Positions 1 through 5,091 are shown, counted from the first letter of the stretch. The stretch is DNA of 6,105 nucleotides from Oscillospiraceae bacterium (GCA_017394565.1 JAFPXW010000330.1:1-6105); one strand, 5' to 3'. Program-made: numbers and translations. Notes: generated from the letters alone by a model not told the origin.

Positions 1-698
1 CAAAGCGCGGCGTGAATTTCTTCGTCCGCAAGGGCAAGGACTTAGAGGAACGCTTCATCGGCAATGCGTATATGTTCACGCCGGAGGAACGCAAATCGCT
101 CCTCAAAATCAAAACCGATGCCCCCGATCCGCAGAAACTCACCGCGCATTATTACAAGCGTGTGCAGGATGCGGACGACGTGACGAAAATGCAGTACCTC
201 GACCTGCATATGTGGATGGCAGGCGACATTCTTCTGAAAGCCGACAAAATGAGCATGGCGCATTCCCTCGAACTGCGCGTGCCGTTCCTCGACAAGAAGG
301 TCATGGCGCTGGCGGAACGCATCCCGACCAGATACCGCGTGACGCGCCGGGAGATCACCGACGAACACACGCCCTACATCACGAAATACGCGATGCGCCT
401 TGCCGCCAAGCAGGACACACCGCAGGAAACGGCAAAAACTGCTGCGAAAAAGAAACTCGGCTTCCCTGTTCCCATCCGCGTGTGGCTCAAGGAGGAGCAG
501 TACTACAACATCGTCCGGAGGGCATTCGAGAGCGAAGCCGGACGGCAGTTCTTCCACACCGAACAGCTTGTCAAGCTGCTTGATGACCACAGGGACGGTC
601 ATGCGGACAATTCCAGAAAGATCTGGACGGTGTTCATGTTCTTGGTCTGGTACAATGTCTACTTTGAGAGGAAGGATCCGTCGGAGGTGCTGGCGTGA
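1..698 (+). CDS. asnB: Asparagine synthase (glutamine-hydrolysing), C-terminal part
   Basis: Partial gene: the 5' end lies before the window, and the frame is open from base 3 to the TGA at 696-698, giving 231 residues. Known family role: ATP-dependent amidation of aspartate to asparagine with ammonia from glutamine, in the cytoplasm. What is seen is the back half of the ATP-pyrophosphatase/synthetase domain. The diagnostic stretch is encoded at about 210-330 and reads DILLKADKMSMAHSLELR followed by VPFLD; E. coli AsnB has the equivalent VKVDRASMAVSLEVRAPFLD. A later K-x-GFPVPIRVWL motif and a hydrophobic-aromatic tail are also typical. The N-terminal glutaminase domain with its Cys-2 nucleophile is outside the window, so glutamine dependence is inferred. 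The stop overlaps the next gene's GTG start, and GGAGG at 683-687 inside this gene serves that start. Other ATP-pyrophosphatase amidotransferases are less likely given the motif match. Confidence 0.93.
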   Translation, partial: KRGVNFFVRKGKDLEERFIGNAYMFTPEERKSLLKIKTDAPDPQKLTAHYYKRVQDADDVTKMQYLDLHMWMAGDILLKADKMSMAHSLELRVPFLDKKVMALAERIPTRYRVTRREITDEHTPYITKYAMRLAAKQDTPQETAKTAAKKKLGFPVPIRVWLKEEQYYNIVRRAFESEAGRQFFHTEQLVKLLDDHRDGHADNSRKIWTVFMFLVWYNVYFERKDPSEVLA

Positions 699-1444
699 AA
701 ACCAAACGAAGGAAGATCGTGCTGACAGTGCTCCTGTCTTTGCTGCTGATCCTGCTGGCGGTTGCTGTATATTTCTTTCAGTTTCAAGGGGAATACCGTC
801 TGACCGTTCCTTATCGTCCGAATTTTCAGGAGATCGCCCCCCACATTTACATGAACAAGGGCAATGCGATGTCCGCAGAGGAAGCCCTTGCCGTCTTTGA
901 GGAGGCAAAGGCACGGGATACTGCCTTTTTCGGGGAAATGCACGCACTGGATGATGTTATGCTCATTATCTGTGATGATGCAGAGATCAGCAGGAAGATC
1001 GGAGAAAAGGATACATATACCTATTTTTTCCCGCAGAAGAAGGACTGGATCTGTATTTCCAACGAGTGGTATCATGTGGATGTTGTGGCGCATGAGCTGA
1101 CACACGCCGAGTTGCACTCCCACATGACAACCGGCGATGCACAGAGAAGATTGCCGAGTTGGTTCGATGAGGGCGTTGCCACACAGAACGACTACCGCGA
1201 GCAATACAGCTATGAGAACTGGATTGAGCAGACAGACAACGGCAGAAACGCCGTTGCCATCGAAGATATGGATACGCCGGCAGAATTCTATGCCGGTGAA
1301 GCGGAAGACCGTCGGTTCCGGTATCTCTGCGCCAGGCATGAAGTGGCAGTCTGGCTGGAAGCCCATTCCGTTCAGGAATTGCTGGAACTGGTGGACAAGG
1401 TGAATGCCGGGGAAGATTTTGATACACTGTACTTTGCTGAATAA
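695..1444 (+). CDS. Membrane-anchored zinc metallopeptidase, gluzincin (peptidase MA-like)
   Basis: A 249-residue protein. The N-terminus is basic (MKTKRRK), followed by one hydrophobic segment at about residues 8-29, which is a signal anchor or uncleaved signal with the rest predicted outside the cell. Residues 133-137 are HELTH, the HExxH zinc-binding and catalytic motif. Glu159 in LPSWFDEGVA follows 22 residues later, matching the HExxH plus distal Glu arrangement of gluzincins such as M1, M61 and 'peptidase MA' families. The substrate cannot be deduced. The start is GTG at 695: it is preceded by GGAGG at 683-687 with 7-base spacing, and the next in-frame Met would remove the membrane segment. 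It overlaps asnB by four bases (GTGA), so translation is probably coupled. The HD-domain gene starts 17 bases after its stop. The metallopeptidase assignment is strong from the motif, but family placement within the clan is inference. Confidence 0.82.
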   Translation: MKTKRRKIVLTVLLSLLLILLAVAVYFFQFQGEYRLTVPYRPNFQEIAPHIYMNKGNAMSAEEALAVFEEAKARDTAFFGEMHALDDVMLIICDDAEISRKIGEKDTYTYFFPQKKDWICISNEWYHVDVVAHELTHAELHSHMTTGDAQRRLPSWFDEGVATQNDYREQYSYENWIEQTDNGRNAVAIEDMDTPAEFYAGEAEDRRFRYLCARHEVAVWLEAHSVQELLELVDKVNAGEDFDTLYFAE

Positions 1445-1447
1445 CCC

Positions 1448-1454
1448 AAGGAGG
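1448..1454 (+). promoter_or_regulatory. Shine-Dalgarno AAGGAGG for the HD-domain gene
   Basis: AAGGAGG lies 7 bases before the ATG at 1462, in the 17-base gap after the metallopeptidase stop. It is near-perfectly complementary to the 16S rRNA tail and fixes the start at 1462. Confidence 0.85.
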
Positions 1455-1461
1455 TAAGCGA

Positions 1462-2130
1462 ATGGCAAGTCATGTAACCTACAAATACATCCGCGAAAAC
1501 GCGGATATTATGGAATATATCCGCCGCGCGGATGAAACGCTCGAAGCGATGGGCTATACGGAGCATTCCTTTGCCCATGTGGAGAAGGTCGCTCACAATG
1601 CGGCGATGATCCTCACCACGCTCGGCTATGACGAGAGGACCGTGGAGCTGGCAAAGATCGCCGGCATGATGCACGACATCGGCAACGTCATCAACCGCAT
1701 CGACCATGCGCAAAGCGGCGCTGTCATGGCGTTCCGGCTGCTCGATAATATGAATATGCCGGCCAGCGAGATCTGCTCGATCATTTCCGCCATCGGCAAT
1801 CACGACGAGGGCACGGGAATGCCGCTGAATCCCATTTCCGCCGCGCTCATCATCGCCGACAAGACCGACGTGCGCCGTTCGCGCGTGCGCAATCATGACC
1901 CGATGACCTTCGACATTCACGACCGCGTGAACTATGCCGTGGAACACGCACAGCTGACCTTTGAGGAAGGCAACAAGGCGCTCCTGCTGGAGCTGACCAT
2001 CGACACGGCGATCTCGTCGGTGCTGGAATACTTCGAGATCTTCCTGCAAAGAATGCTCCTTTGCCAGAAAGCCGCAGAATTCCTCGGCATCCGATTCCAT
2101 ATGAACGTCAATGGTGCAAAGGTGCTGTGA
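1462..2130 (+). CDS. HD-domain metal-dependent phosphohydrolase
   Basis: A 222-residue soluble protein with the ordered HD-superfamily metal ligands: His39 in HSFAHVEKV, the His71-Asp72 doublet in AGMMHDIGN, His114 in AIGNHDEGTG and Asp133 in LIIADKTDV. HD proteins hydrolyse phosphoester bonds in nucleotides or related compounds using divalent metals. The substrate here cannot be read from the sequence, because no accessory GGDEF, RelA or GAF domain is present and the fold occupies about residues 30-145. The remaining roughly 80 C-terminal residues are helical-looking and end in a hydrophobic segment (VLEYFEIFLQRMLL); I recognise no known domain there. It sits between a metallopeptidase gene and pyrB in a probable operon, 51 bases before pyrB. 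A role in nucleotide turnover would fit that position but is only conjecture. Confidence 0.85.
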   Translation: MASHVTYKYIRENADIMEYIRRADETLEAMGYTEHSFAHVEKVAHNAAMILTTLGYDERTVELAKIAGMMHDIGNVINRIDHAQSGAVMAFRLLDNMNMPASEICSIISAIGNHDEGTGMPLNPISAALIIADKTDVRRSRVRNHDPMTFDIHDRVNYAVEHAQLTFEEGNKALLLELTIDTAISSVLEYFEIFLQRMLLCQKAAEFLGIRFHMNVNGAKVL

Positions 2131-2144
2131 TCCCATCCGGGATC
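2129..2144 (+). other. Short perfect hairpin at the end of the HD gene
   Basis: GATCCC-ATCC-GGGATC forms a 6-bp stem with a 4-base loop, starting in the TGA stop codon. There is no T-run after it, so it does not look like an intrinsic terminator. It could affect mRNA stability or be chance. Confidence 0.3.
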
Positions 2145-2170
2145 CGGCGCTCATGCATCATGGAATATAC

Positions 2171-2176
2171 AGGAGG
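2171..2176 (+). promoter_or_regulatory. Shine-Dalgarno AGGAGG for pyrB
   Basis: A consensus AGGAGG five bases before the ATG at 2182 sets the pyrB start. I see no convincing -35/-10 pair in the 51-base gap upstream, so pyrB is probably read from an upstream promoter. Confidence 0.85.
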
Positions 2177-2181
2177 TTTTT

Positions 2182-3264
2182 ATGATTTCTGAATTTCCGC
2201 ATCTTATCGACCTTGCCGACCATCCGGTTTCGTGGTGGAACGGTCTGCTCGAACTCGGGCAGGAGATCCTGAAAAATCCCGCCCTCTACGCCAATAGCTG
2301 CCGCGGCAAGATCATGGGCACGCTCTTTTATGAGCCGTCCACGCGCACACAGATGAGCTTCCAGACGGCAATGCTGCGCTTAGGCGGCACGATCATCGGA
2401 TTCGACAATCCGCAGACATCGTCCGTTGCCAAGGGCGAGAATCTCAAGGACACGACCAAGATCGTTTCCGGTTATTCGGACGTGCTGGTCATCCGTCACC
2501 CCATTGCCGGTGCTGCCAAGGCCGCTGCGCTGACCGCAGACTGCCCGGTCATCAATGCCGGCGACGGCGGTCATCTGCACCCGACGCAGACACTCACAGA
2601 CCTCCTGACACTCAAATGCGAAAAGGGCAGGCTCACCGGTCTGACGATCGGACTTTGCGGCGACCTGCTCAACGGCAGGACGGTTCATTCGCTGTGCAAG
2701 GCGATGGCGTGCTATCCGGACAACCATTTCATCATGATCTCCACGAAGGAACTGGCGATGCCGTCCTATATCAAGGATTACATCCGCGCACACGGCGGCA
2801 CGTTCGAGGAAACGTTCAGTCTGGAGGAAGCTATCCCGAAGCTCGATATGCTCTATATGACGCGCATCCAGCGTGAGCGCTTTGCTTCCGTCGAGGAGTA
2901 CGAGGCGCAGAAGGACACCTACATCCTCACGCCGAAGAAAATGAAGCTTGCCAAGCCCGACATGATCGTCCTGCATCCGCTGCCGCGTGTGGACGAGATC
3001 GAAGTGGCAGTGGACGACGATCCGAGAGCGCTGTATTTCAAGCAGGCGAAGTACGGAATGTACATCCGCATGGCGCTGATCCTGACGATGCTCCAGAGCG
3101 CGAAGAAAACAGAACTGCTCGTCGGACAGACGCATCCGGGCATTGCCTGCCAGAACGAGAAGTGCATCACCTGCCGTGAGCCGTACCTCCCGAAAAGCTT
3201 CATCGGCAGCGGCACGACACTGACGTGTGAGTATTGTGATGAAAGACTGCTTTTGAGGCACTGA
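2182..3264 (+). CDS. pyrB: Aspartate carbamoyltransferase fused to a PyrI-type zinc domain
   Basis: A 360-residue cytoplasmic enzyme of pyrimidine synthesis that condenses carbamoyl phosphate with aspartate to give N-carbamoylaspartate. The catalytic motifs of E. coli PyrB are present in order: FYEPSTRTQMSF (49-60, carbamoyl-phosphate loop), SSVAKGEN (80-87, with Lys84), RHP (105-107), HPTQTLTDLLT (133-143), GDLLNGRTVHSL (160-171), MTRIQRERF (226-234) and LHPLPRVDEI (264-273). The aspartate-binding residues favour ATCase over ornithine carbamoyltransferase. Catalytic PyrB chains usually end near residue 310; this one continues about 48 residues. The extension holds Cys323-x4-Cys328 (CQNEKCIT) and Cys349-x2-Cys352 (CEYC), the pattern of the zinc domain of E. 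coli PyrI (Cys109, 114, 138, 141). The N-terminal ATP/CTP-binding domain of PyrI is absent, and no pyrI gene is visible nearby. The zinc domain probably stabilises trimer-trimer contacts without nucleotide control (inference). Confidence 0.95.
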   Translation: MISEFPHLIDLADHPVSWWNGLLELGQEILKNPALYANSCRGKIMGTLFYEPSTRTQMSFQTAMLRLGGTIIGFDNPQTSSVAKGENLKDTTKIVSGYSDVLVIRHPIAGAAKAAALTADCPVINAGDGGHLHPTQTLTDLLTLKCEKGRLTGLTIGLCGDLLNGRTVHSLCKAMACYPDNHFIMISTKELAMPSYIKDYIRAHGGTFEETFSLEEAIPKLDMLYMTRIQRERFASVEEYEAQKDTYILTPKKMKLAKPDMIVLHPLPRVDEIEVAVDDDPRALYFKQAKYGMYIRMALILTMLQSAKKTELLVGQTHPGIACQNEKCITCREPYLPKSFIGSGTTLTCEYCDERLLLRH

Positions 3265-3270
3265 TGTGAA

Positions 3271-3301
3271 ATTAGGAATGAGAAATGAGGAATGAGGAAT
3301 G
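3271..3301 (+). repeat. Tandem 7-bp repeat, four units
   Basis: After ATT, four contiguous heptamers run from 3274 to 3301: AGGAATG, AGAAATG, AGGAATG, AGGAATG. Three are identical and one differs by a single base. The array begins 10 bases after the pyrB stop. It may be a simple-sequence array or part of a dispersed intergenic repeat. Its AGGA-ATG spacing resembles ribosome binding sites, but no gene of meaningful length starts there. Confidence 0.8.
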
Positions 3302-3306
3302 TATGT

Positions 3307-3331
3307 GTCCGGCTTGCGCCGGACGGATTTT
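3307..3331 (+). terminator. Possible weak terminator after pyrB
   Basis: GTCCGGC-TTGC-GCCGGAC is a perfect 7-bp GC-rich stem at 3307-3324. It is followed by GGA and then only four T (3328-3331). The short and displaced T-run makes it a poor intrinsic terminator. It is the best candidate for ending the asnB-pyrB transcript, but could equally be part of an intergenic repeat. Confidence 0.35.
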
Positions 3332-3338
3332 CATGGCT

Positions 3339-3364
3339 GTGCAGGATCAACCGAGACGCTGCAC
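3339..3364 (+). other. Second inverted repeat in the pyrB downstream gap
   Basis: GTGCAG at 3339-3344 pairs with CTGCAC at 3359-3364 across a 14-base loop. With the preceding hairpin and heptamer array it makes the 129-base gap highly structured. No promoter was recognised in this gap. Confidence 0.3.
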
Positions 3365-3376
3365 TTCATTGCCTGC

Positions 3377-3383
3377 GGAGGAG
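3377..3383 (+). promoter_or_regulatory. Shine-Dalgarno for the 169-aa membrane protein gene
   Basis: GGAGGAG ten bases before the ATG at 3394. This supports the start and a real gene. Confidence 0.7.
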
Positions 3384-3393
3384 TAAGTAACCC

Positions 3394-3903
3394 ATGAACT
3401 ACCAGAAATTCCGTGAATTTCGCCGGAAAGTATTCAAGTTTCGTCTGATCGTCGGCGGCATCCTGACGCTGATCGTAGGAGGATACGTGCTGTTCTGGCA
3501 TTTCACGGGCGGAATCGTGCAGATACACATGGGCAACAAGCCGGAGCATTGCATCACGGAGCTGTCTGCGGCGGAACAGCAGGCGCTGTTGCAGCTGTTT
3601 CAGGTGGAAATTCCGGAAACGGAAGAAAAGGCGTATGTGTATTGCTGCTCGTATGAAGCCGGAAGCGATGAGAGGATCGCAGGATACACCATTGAGATCG
3701 CGCGTGTGCGGGATTATGAAGGATTCTATGCCGCAAACACCAGCCGCGGCGTTACTTCCTTCAATGAGACCACATCCGACAAACTCCGCACGGATACGCA
3801 TTATTATATCCGGTATAGCGAATCGCTCGACACCAAGATGGAAGCGGCACGATACAAGAAGTTCCGGTCACTGTATGAACAGATCGAACAGAACCATTCA
3901 TAA
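3394..3903 (+). CDS. Hypothetical single-pass membrane-anchored protein
   Basis: I do not recognise this 169-residue protein. The N-terminus is strongly basic (residues 5-17 rich in Lys and Arg). One transmembrane segment follows at about residues 18-37 (LIVGGILTLIVGGYVLFW), so by the positive-inside rule residues 38-169 should face outward. The outer part is hydrophilic and contains a Cys-Cys pair at 84-85 (VYCCSYE), a Tyr-rich stretch (THYYIRYSES) and a C-terminal charged helix (KKFRSLYEQIEQNHS). There are no catalytic motifs that I can name. It has a good ribosome binding site and codon use like its neighbours. The DUF6483-like gene starts 39 bases after its stop, so the two are probably cotranscribed. 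Long antisense frames over this region look like shadows. Confidence 0.75.
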   Translation: MNYQKFREFRRKVFKFRLIVGGILTLIVGGYVLFWHFTGGIVQIHMGNKPEHCITELSAAEQQALLQLFQVEIPETEEKAYVYCCSYEAGSDERIAGYTIEIARVRDYEGFYAANTSRGVTSFNETTSDKLRTDTHYYIRYSESLDTKMEAARYKKFRSLYEQIEQNHS

Positions 3904-3925
3904 TTAGAAGATGTCACGGTTCAAA

Positions 3926-3932
3926 AAGGAGG
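3926..3932 (+). promoter_or_regulatory. Shine-Dalgarno AAGGAGG for the DUF6483-like gene
   Basis: AAGGAGG, continuing into a run of G, lies ten bases before the ATG at 3943. It selects that start over the in-frame ATG at 3976, which lacks a comparable site. Confidence 0.75.
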
Positions 3933-3942
3933 GGGGATCTTC

Positions 3943-4323
3943 ATGTTTGGCAATGATTTTGAGGAAGACTTCATCATGCGGCAGATCAAGAATCTCATCG
4001 ATGCCGCAGTCAAGCTTGTCTGCAATGTGGACACAACGGCGCAATTCCGGCGTGAAATGGAAAACGATGCACTCGCGAACCGCCTGATCGAACGTGCGCA
4101 GAACGGCAATATCAACGAAGCCGAAAACCGCCTCTACAGCGAAGCCGAGTCGCATGATCCCGCTGCCCTCCGTGCCGGACTTGCGTTCTATGCATTCCTC
4201 AACGACATGGACGACGATTTCCTTGCGGCGCATGATTTTTCCCGCGAGGAAATTCAAGACGGCATCCGCCATCTCATGCAGGCGTATGATATGCAGGATA
4301 TGGCGGGACTTTTTCTTGCCTAA
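3943..4323 (+). CDS. Small DUF6483-like helical protein
   Basis: A 126-residue acidic, all-helical-looking soluble protein. It has no signal peptide or membrane segment. The opening (MFGNDFEEDFIMRQIKNLID) and the central GNINEAENRLYSEAE segment, which resembles a single TPR-type helix pair, recall the Clostridia family DUF6483, whose function is unknown. I place it there from memory of the family pattern, not from a search. It lies 39 bases after the 169-aa membrane protein gene. Its TAA stop at 4321-4323 overlaps the left 9-bp target duplication of the inserted cassette, so the insertion hit the exact gene end but kept the stop. Any native terminator would have been displaced to the far side of the insertion. 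Confidence 0.75.
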   Translation: MFGNDFEEDFIMRQIKNLIDAAVKLVCNVDTTAQFRREMENDALANRLIERAQNGNINEAENRLYSEAESHDPAALRAGLAFYAFLNDMDDDFLAAHDFSREEIQDGIRHLMQAYDMQDMAGLFLA

Positions 4324-4330
4324 ATGCATA
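4322..4330 (+). repeat. Left target-site duplication AAATGCATA
   Basis: The 9-bp AAATGCATA directly abuts the left terminal inverted repeat and recurs exactly at 5092-5100 directly outside the right one. This is the signature of transposase-mediated insertion. Its first two bases are the last two of the upstream gene's TAA stop. Confidence 0.92.
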
Positions 4331-4346
4331 CACGGAAATCAATTTT
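4331..4346 (+). repeat. Left terminal inverted repeat
   Basis: CACGGAAATCAATTTT is the exact reverse complement of 4467-4482 and of 5076-5091. Similarity stops after base 16 (G at 4347, where the other ends imply T). Beyond that, no clear subterminal similarity to the right end is seen. Confidence 0.92.
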
Positions 4347-4427
4347 GTTGGTTAATTATTACGATTTGACTGCATTTTATATGTGAGTAGGTGATTTCAG
4401 GCAAAAATTCATATTCCGTCTCATCAT

Positions 4428-4482
4428 TTTGAATATAAATCATAGGCTACTCAACACCAAAAACTAAAAATTGATTTCCGTG
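4428..4482 (+). repeat. Internal copy of the right end
   Basis: Bases 4428-4482 align without gaps to 5037-5091 with 5 mismatches in 55. The last 25 bases are identical and include the 16-bp terminal repeat at 4467-4482. The copy is not followed by AAATGCATA, so it was not a boundary of the insertion at this site. Confidence 0.88.
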
Positions 4483-4510
4483 GGGTTTATTTTGCTTGAG
4501 GAGAGACTAA

Positions 4511-4540
4511 ATAAAAACAGCAAGGGTGTCCTTGCTGTTT
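4511..4540 (-). terminator. Intrinsic terminator of the cassette's membrane-protein gene
   Basis: A perfect 11-bp stem, AAACAGCAAGG at 4515-4525 and CCTTGCTGTTT at 4530-4540, closes a 4-base loop. Read on the minus strand, the 3' arm ends in TTT and continues TTATTT, giving a U-rich tail. On the plus strand the stem is followed by GGGG, so termination acts only on minus-strand transcripts. It lies about 30 bases after the stop of the minus-strand gene. Confidence 0.85.
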
Positions 4541-4568
4541 GGGGATAGCTCTACAAATCTGATTTTTC

Positions 4569-4904
4569 CTATTTTTTCTCTTTTTTGCTGATTTGTACCG
4601 AAGAAACGACCGCATAAATAATAGCACCCAAAATGAGTGGTATTTCAAGAAGAATAATTCTGCTATTCCTAAGAACTACAGATACTCCGATAACTATAAA
4701 AGCGAAGCACAATATAAGAAAAACTATTGCCGATTGCCTGTAATGGGGTTTCTTATCCATTGTTTCCCGCTCTTTCTTCGAGGCGTAAATATACGCATTA
4801 TTGAAAAGGAAACCTTGATTTTTGAAGCTCCTGACACTGATTATTGCCATACCGGCTGCAATTAAAAATGCAATTATCGCAACGATCCATTCTGTTGTAT
4901 TCAT
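4569..4904 (-). CDS. Small membrane protein, DUF3784-like, cassette cargo
   Basis: A 111-residue protein with three probable transmembrane segments at about residues 6-25, 58-77 and 82-102 and a lysine-rich C-terminus. The loop after the first segment contains the motif GFLFNNAYIYASKKERE, then DKKPHYRQS before the second segment. This resembles what I remember of DUF3784, a Firmicutes family of unknown function; that naming is from memory. The function is unknown. It is the only substantial gene in the inserted cassette and has its own promoter (TTGACT/TATAAT upstream), a GAGGAA ribosome binding site at 4911-4916 six bases from the ATG, and a terminator. It is transcribed opposite to all other genes in the window and its base composition is much more AT-rich than theirs, both consistent with acquisition by transfer. 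Confidence 0.82.
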   Translation of the reverse strand: MNTTEWIVAIIAFLIAAGMAIISVRSFKNQGFLFNNAYIYASKKERETMDKKPHYRQSAIVFLILCFAFIVIGVSVVLRNSRIILLEIPLILGAIIYAVVSSVQISKKEKK

Positions 4905-4962
4905 AATATTTTCCTCATAAATGACGATTTATCAGGCAGTTGCCCCGTTTCTTACTTACTCT

Positions 4963-4991
4963 ATTATACAATATCGCTCCAAAAAAGTCAA
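4963..4991 (-). promoter_or_regulatory. Sigma-A promoter of the cassette gene
   Basis: On the minus strand, TTGACT (plus 4986-4991) and TATAAT (plus 4963-4968) are separated by 17 bases, a near-consensus housekeeping promoter. Transcription should start near 4956, giving a leader of about 50 bases before the ATG at 4904-4902. A 6-bp palindrome, ATAAAT-4-ATTTAT, lies at 4917-4932 just ahead of the ribosome binding site. Confidence 0.85.
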
Positions 4992-5028
4992 TCACATACG
5001 GGGCAGAATTCAGAAAGGAGTGTTCACT

Positions 5029-5076
5029 ATGAACAATTTGACTATAAATCCTATGCTACTTAACATCAAAAACTAA
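5029..5076 (+). CDS. Possible 15-aa peptide with strong ribosome binding site at the cassette's right end
   Basis: ATG at 5029 opens MNNLTINPMLLNIKN and stops at TAA 5074-5076, the last base of which is the first base of the right terminal repeat. A good Shine-Dalgarno, GAAAGGAG at 5013-5020, precedes it with 8-base spacing. The internal right-end copy lacks the start codon and the ribosome binding site. It may be a leader peptide, the truncated start of a lost gene of the parent insertion sequence, or chance. No clear plus-strand promoter was found upstream. Confidence 0.3.
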   Translation: MNNLTINPMLLNIKN

Positions 5077-5091
5077 AAATTGATTTCCGTG
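5037..5091 (+). repeat. Right end of the cassette, including the terminal inverted repeat
   Basis: The terminal 16 bp at 5076-5091 complement the left end exactly. The whole 55 bp match the internal copy at 4428-4482 at 50 positions. The 9-bp duplication follows immediately. Confidence 0.92.

Larger units (their letters stand above)
4331..5091. mobile_element. 761-bp transposase-less insertion cassette (MITE / mobile insertion cassette type)
   Basis: Perfect 16-bp terminal inverted repeats, CACGGAAATCAATTTT at 4331-4346 and its complement at 5076-5091, are flanked by a perfect 9-bp target duplication. The interior is visibly more AT-rich than the genes on either side. No transposase is encoded: the only substantial gene inside is a minus-strand 111-aa membrane protein. 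A third end copy at 4467-4482 divides the element into a 152-bp left part (4331-4482), which by itself looks like a miniature inverted-repeat element, and a cargo part (4483-5091). It would need a transposase supplied in trans from a related insertion sequence. A 9-bp duplication and ends containing ATCAA would suit an IS4-type DDE enzyme, but that family assignment is inference. Mobile insertion cassettes with passenger genes and no transposase are known from Bacillus cereus group bacteria and are the closest concept. Confidence 0.88.

Noticed and set aside
42..947. Long minus-strand open frame opposite asnB and the peptidase gene
   Set aside because: It covers parts of two well-supported plus-strand genes, encodes an Arg/His-rich sequence without motifs, and is the kind of shadow expected in GC-rich coding DNA.
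2129..2144. Terminator between the HD gene and pyrB
   Set aside because: The 6-bp hairpin has no following T-run, so transcription probably reads through into pyrB.
1372..2154. Minus-strand open frame opposite the HD-domain gene
   Set aside because: The plus-strand HD protein has all its metal-binding motifs and a consensus ribosome binding site. The antisense product is low-complexity His/Arg/Val-rich with no recognisable domain.
2380..3261. Minus-strand open frame opposite pyrB
   Set aside because: It lies entirely within pyrB, whose catalytic motifs are unambiguous.
3292..3387. Small plus-strand open frames of about 27-31 codons in the pyrB downstream gap
   Set aside because: They begin within the heptamer array, where AGGA and ATG repeat by construction, and overlap in two frames with no protein-like features. 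They are more likely artefacts of the repeat.
3331..3801. Minus-strand 156-codon frame opposite the 169-aa membrane protein gene
   Set aside because: The plus strand has a ribosome binding site, a basic N-terminus and a clean transmembrane segment. The antisense frame has none of these and runs into the repeat-like gap.
4593..4865. Plus-strand 90-codon frame inside the cassette
   Set aside because: It is opposite the 111-aa membrane protein, which has its own promoter, ribosome binding site and terminator on the other strand. This frame has no ribosome binding site or coherent domain.
4331..5091. CRISPR array or toxin-antitoxin module in the AT-rich region
   Set aside because: There are only three end copies, in inverted or direct arrangement without regular spacers, and only one substantial gene. 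The pattern is explained by a transposed cassette.
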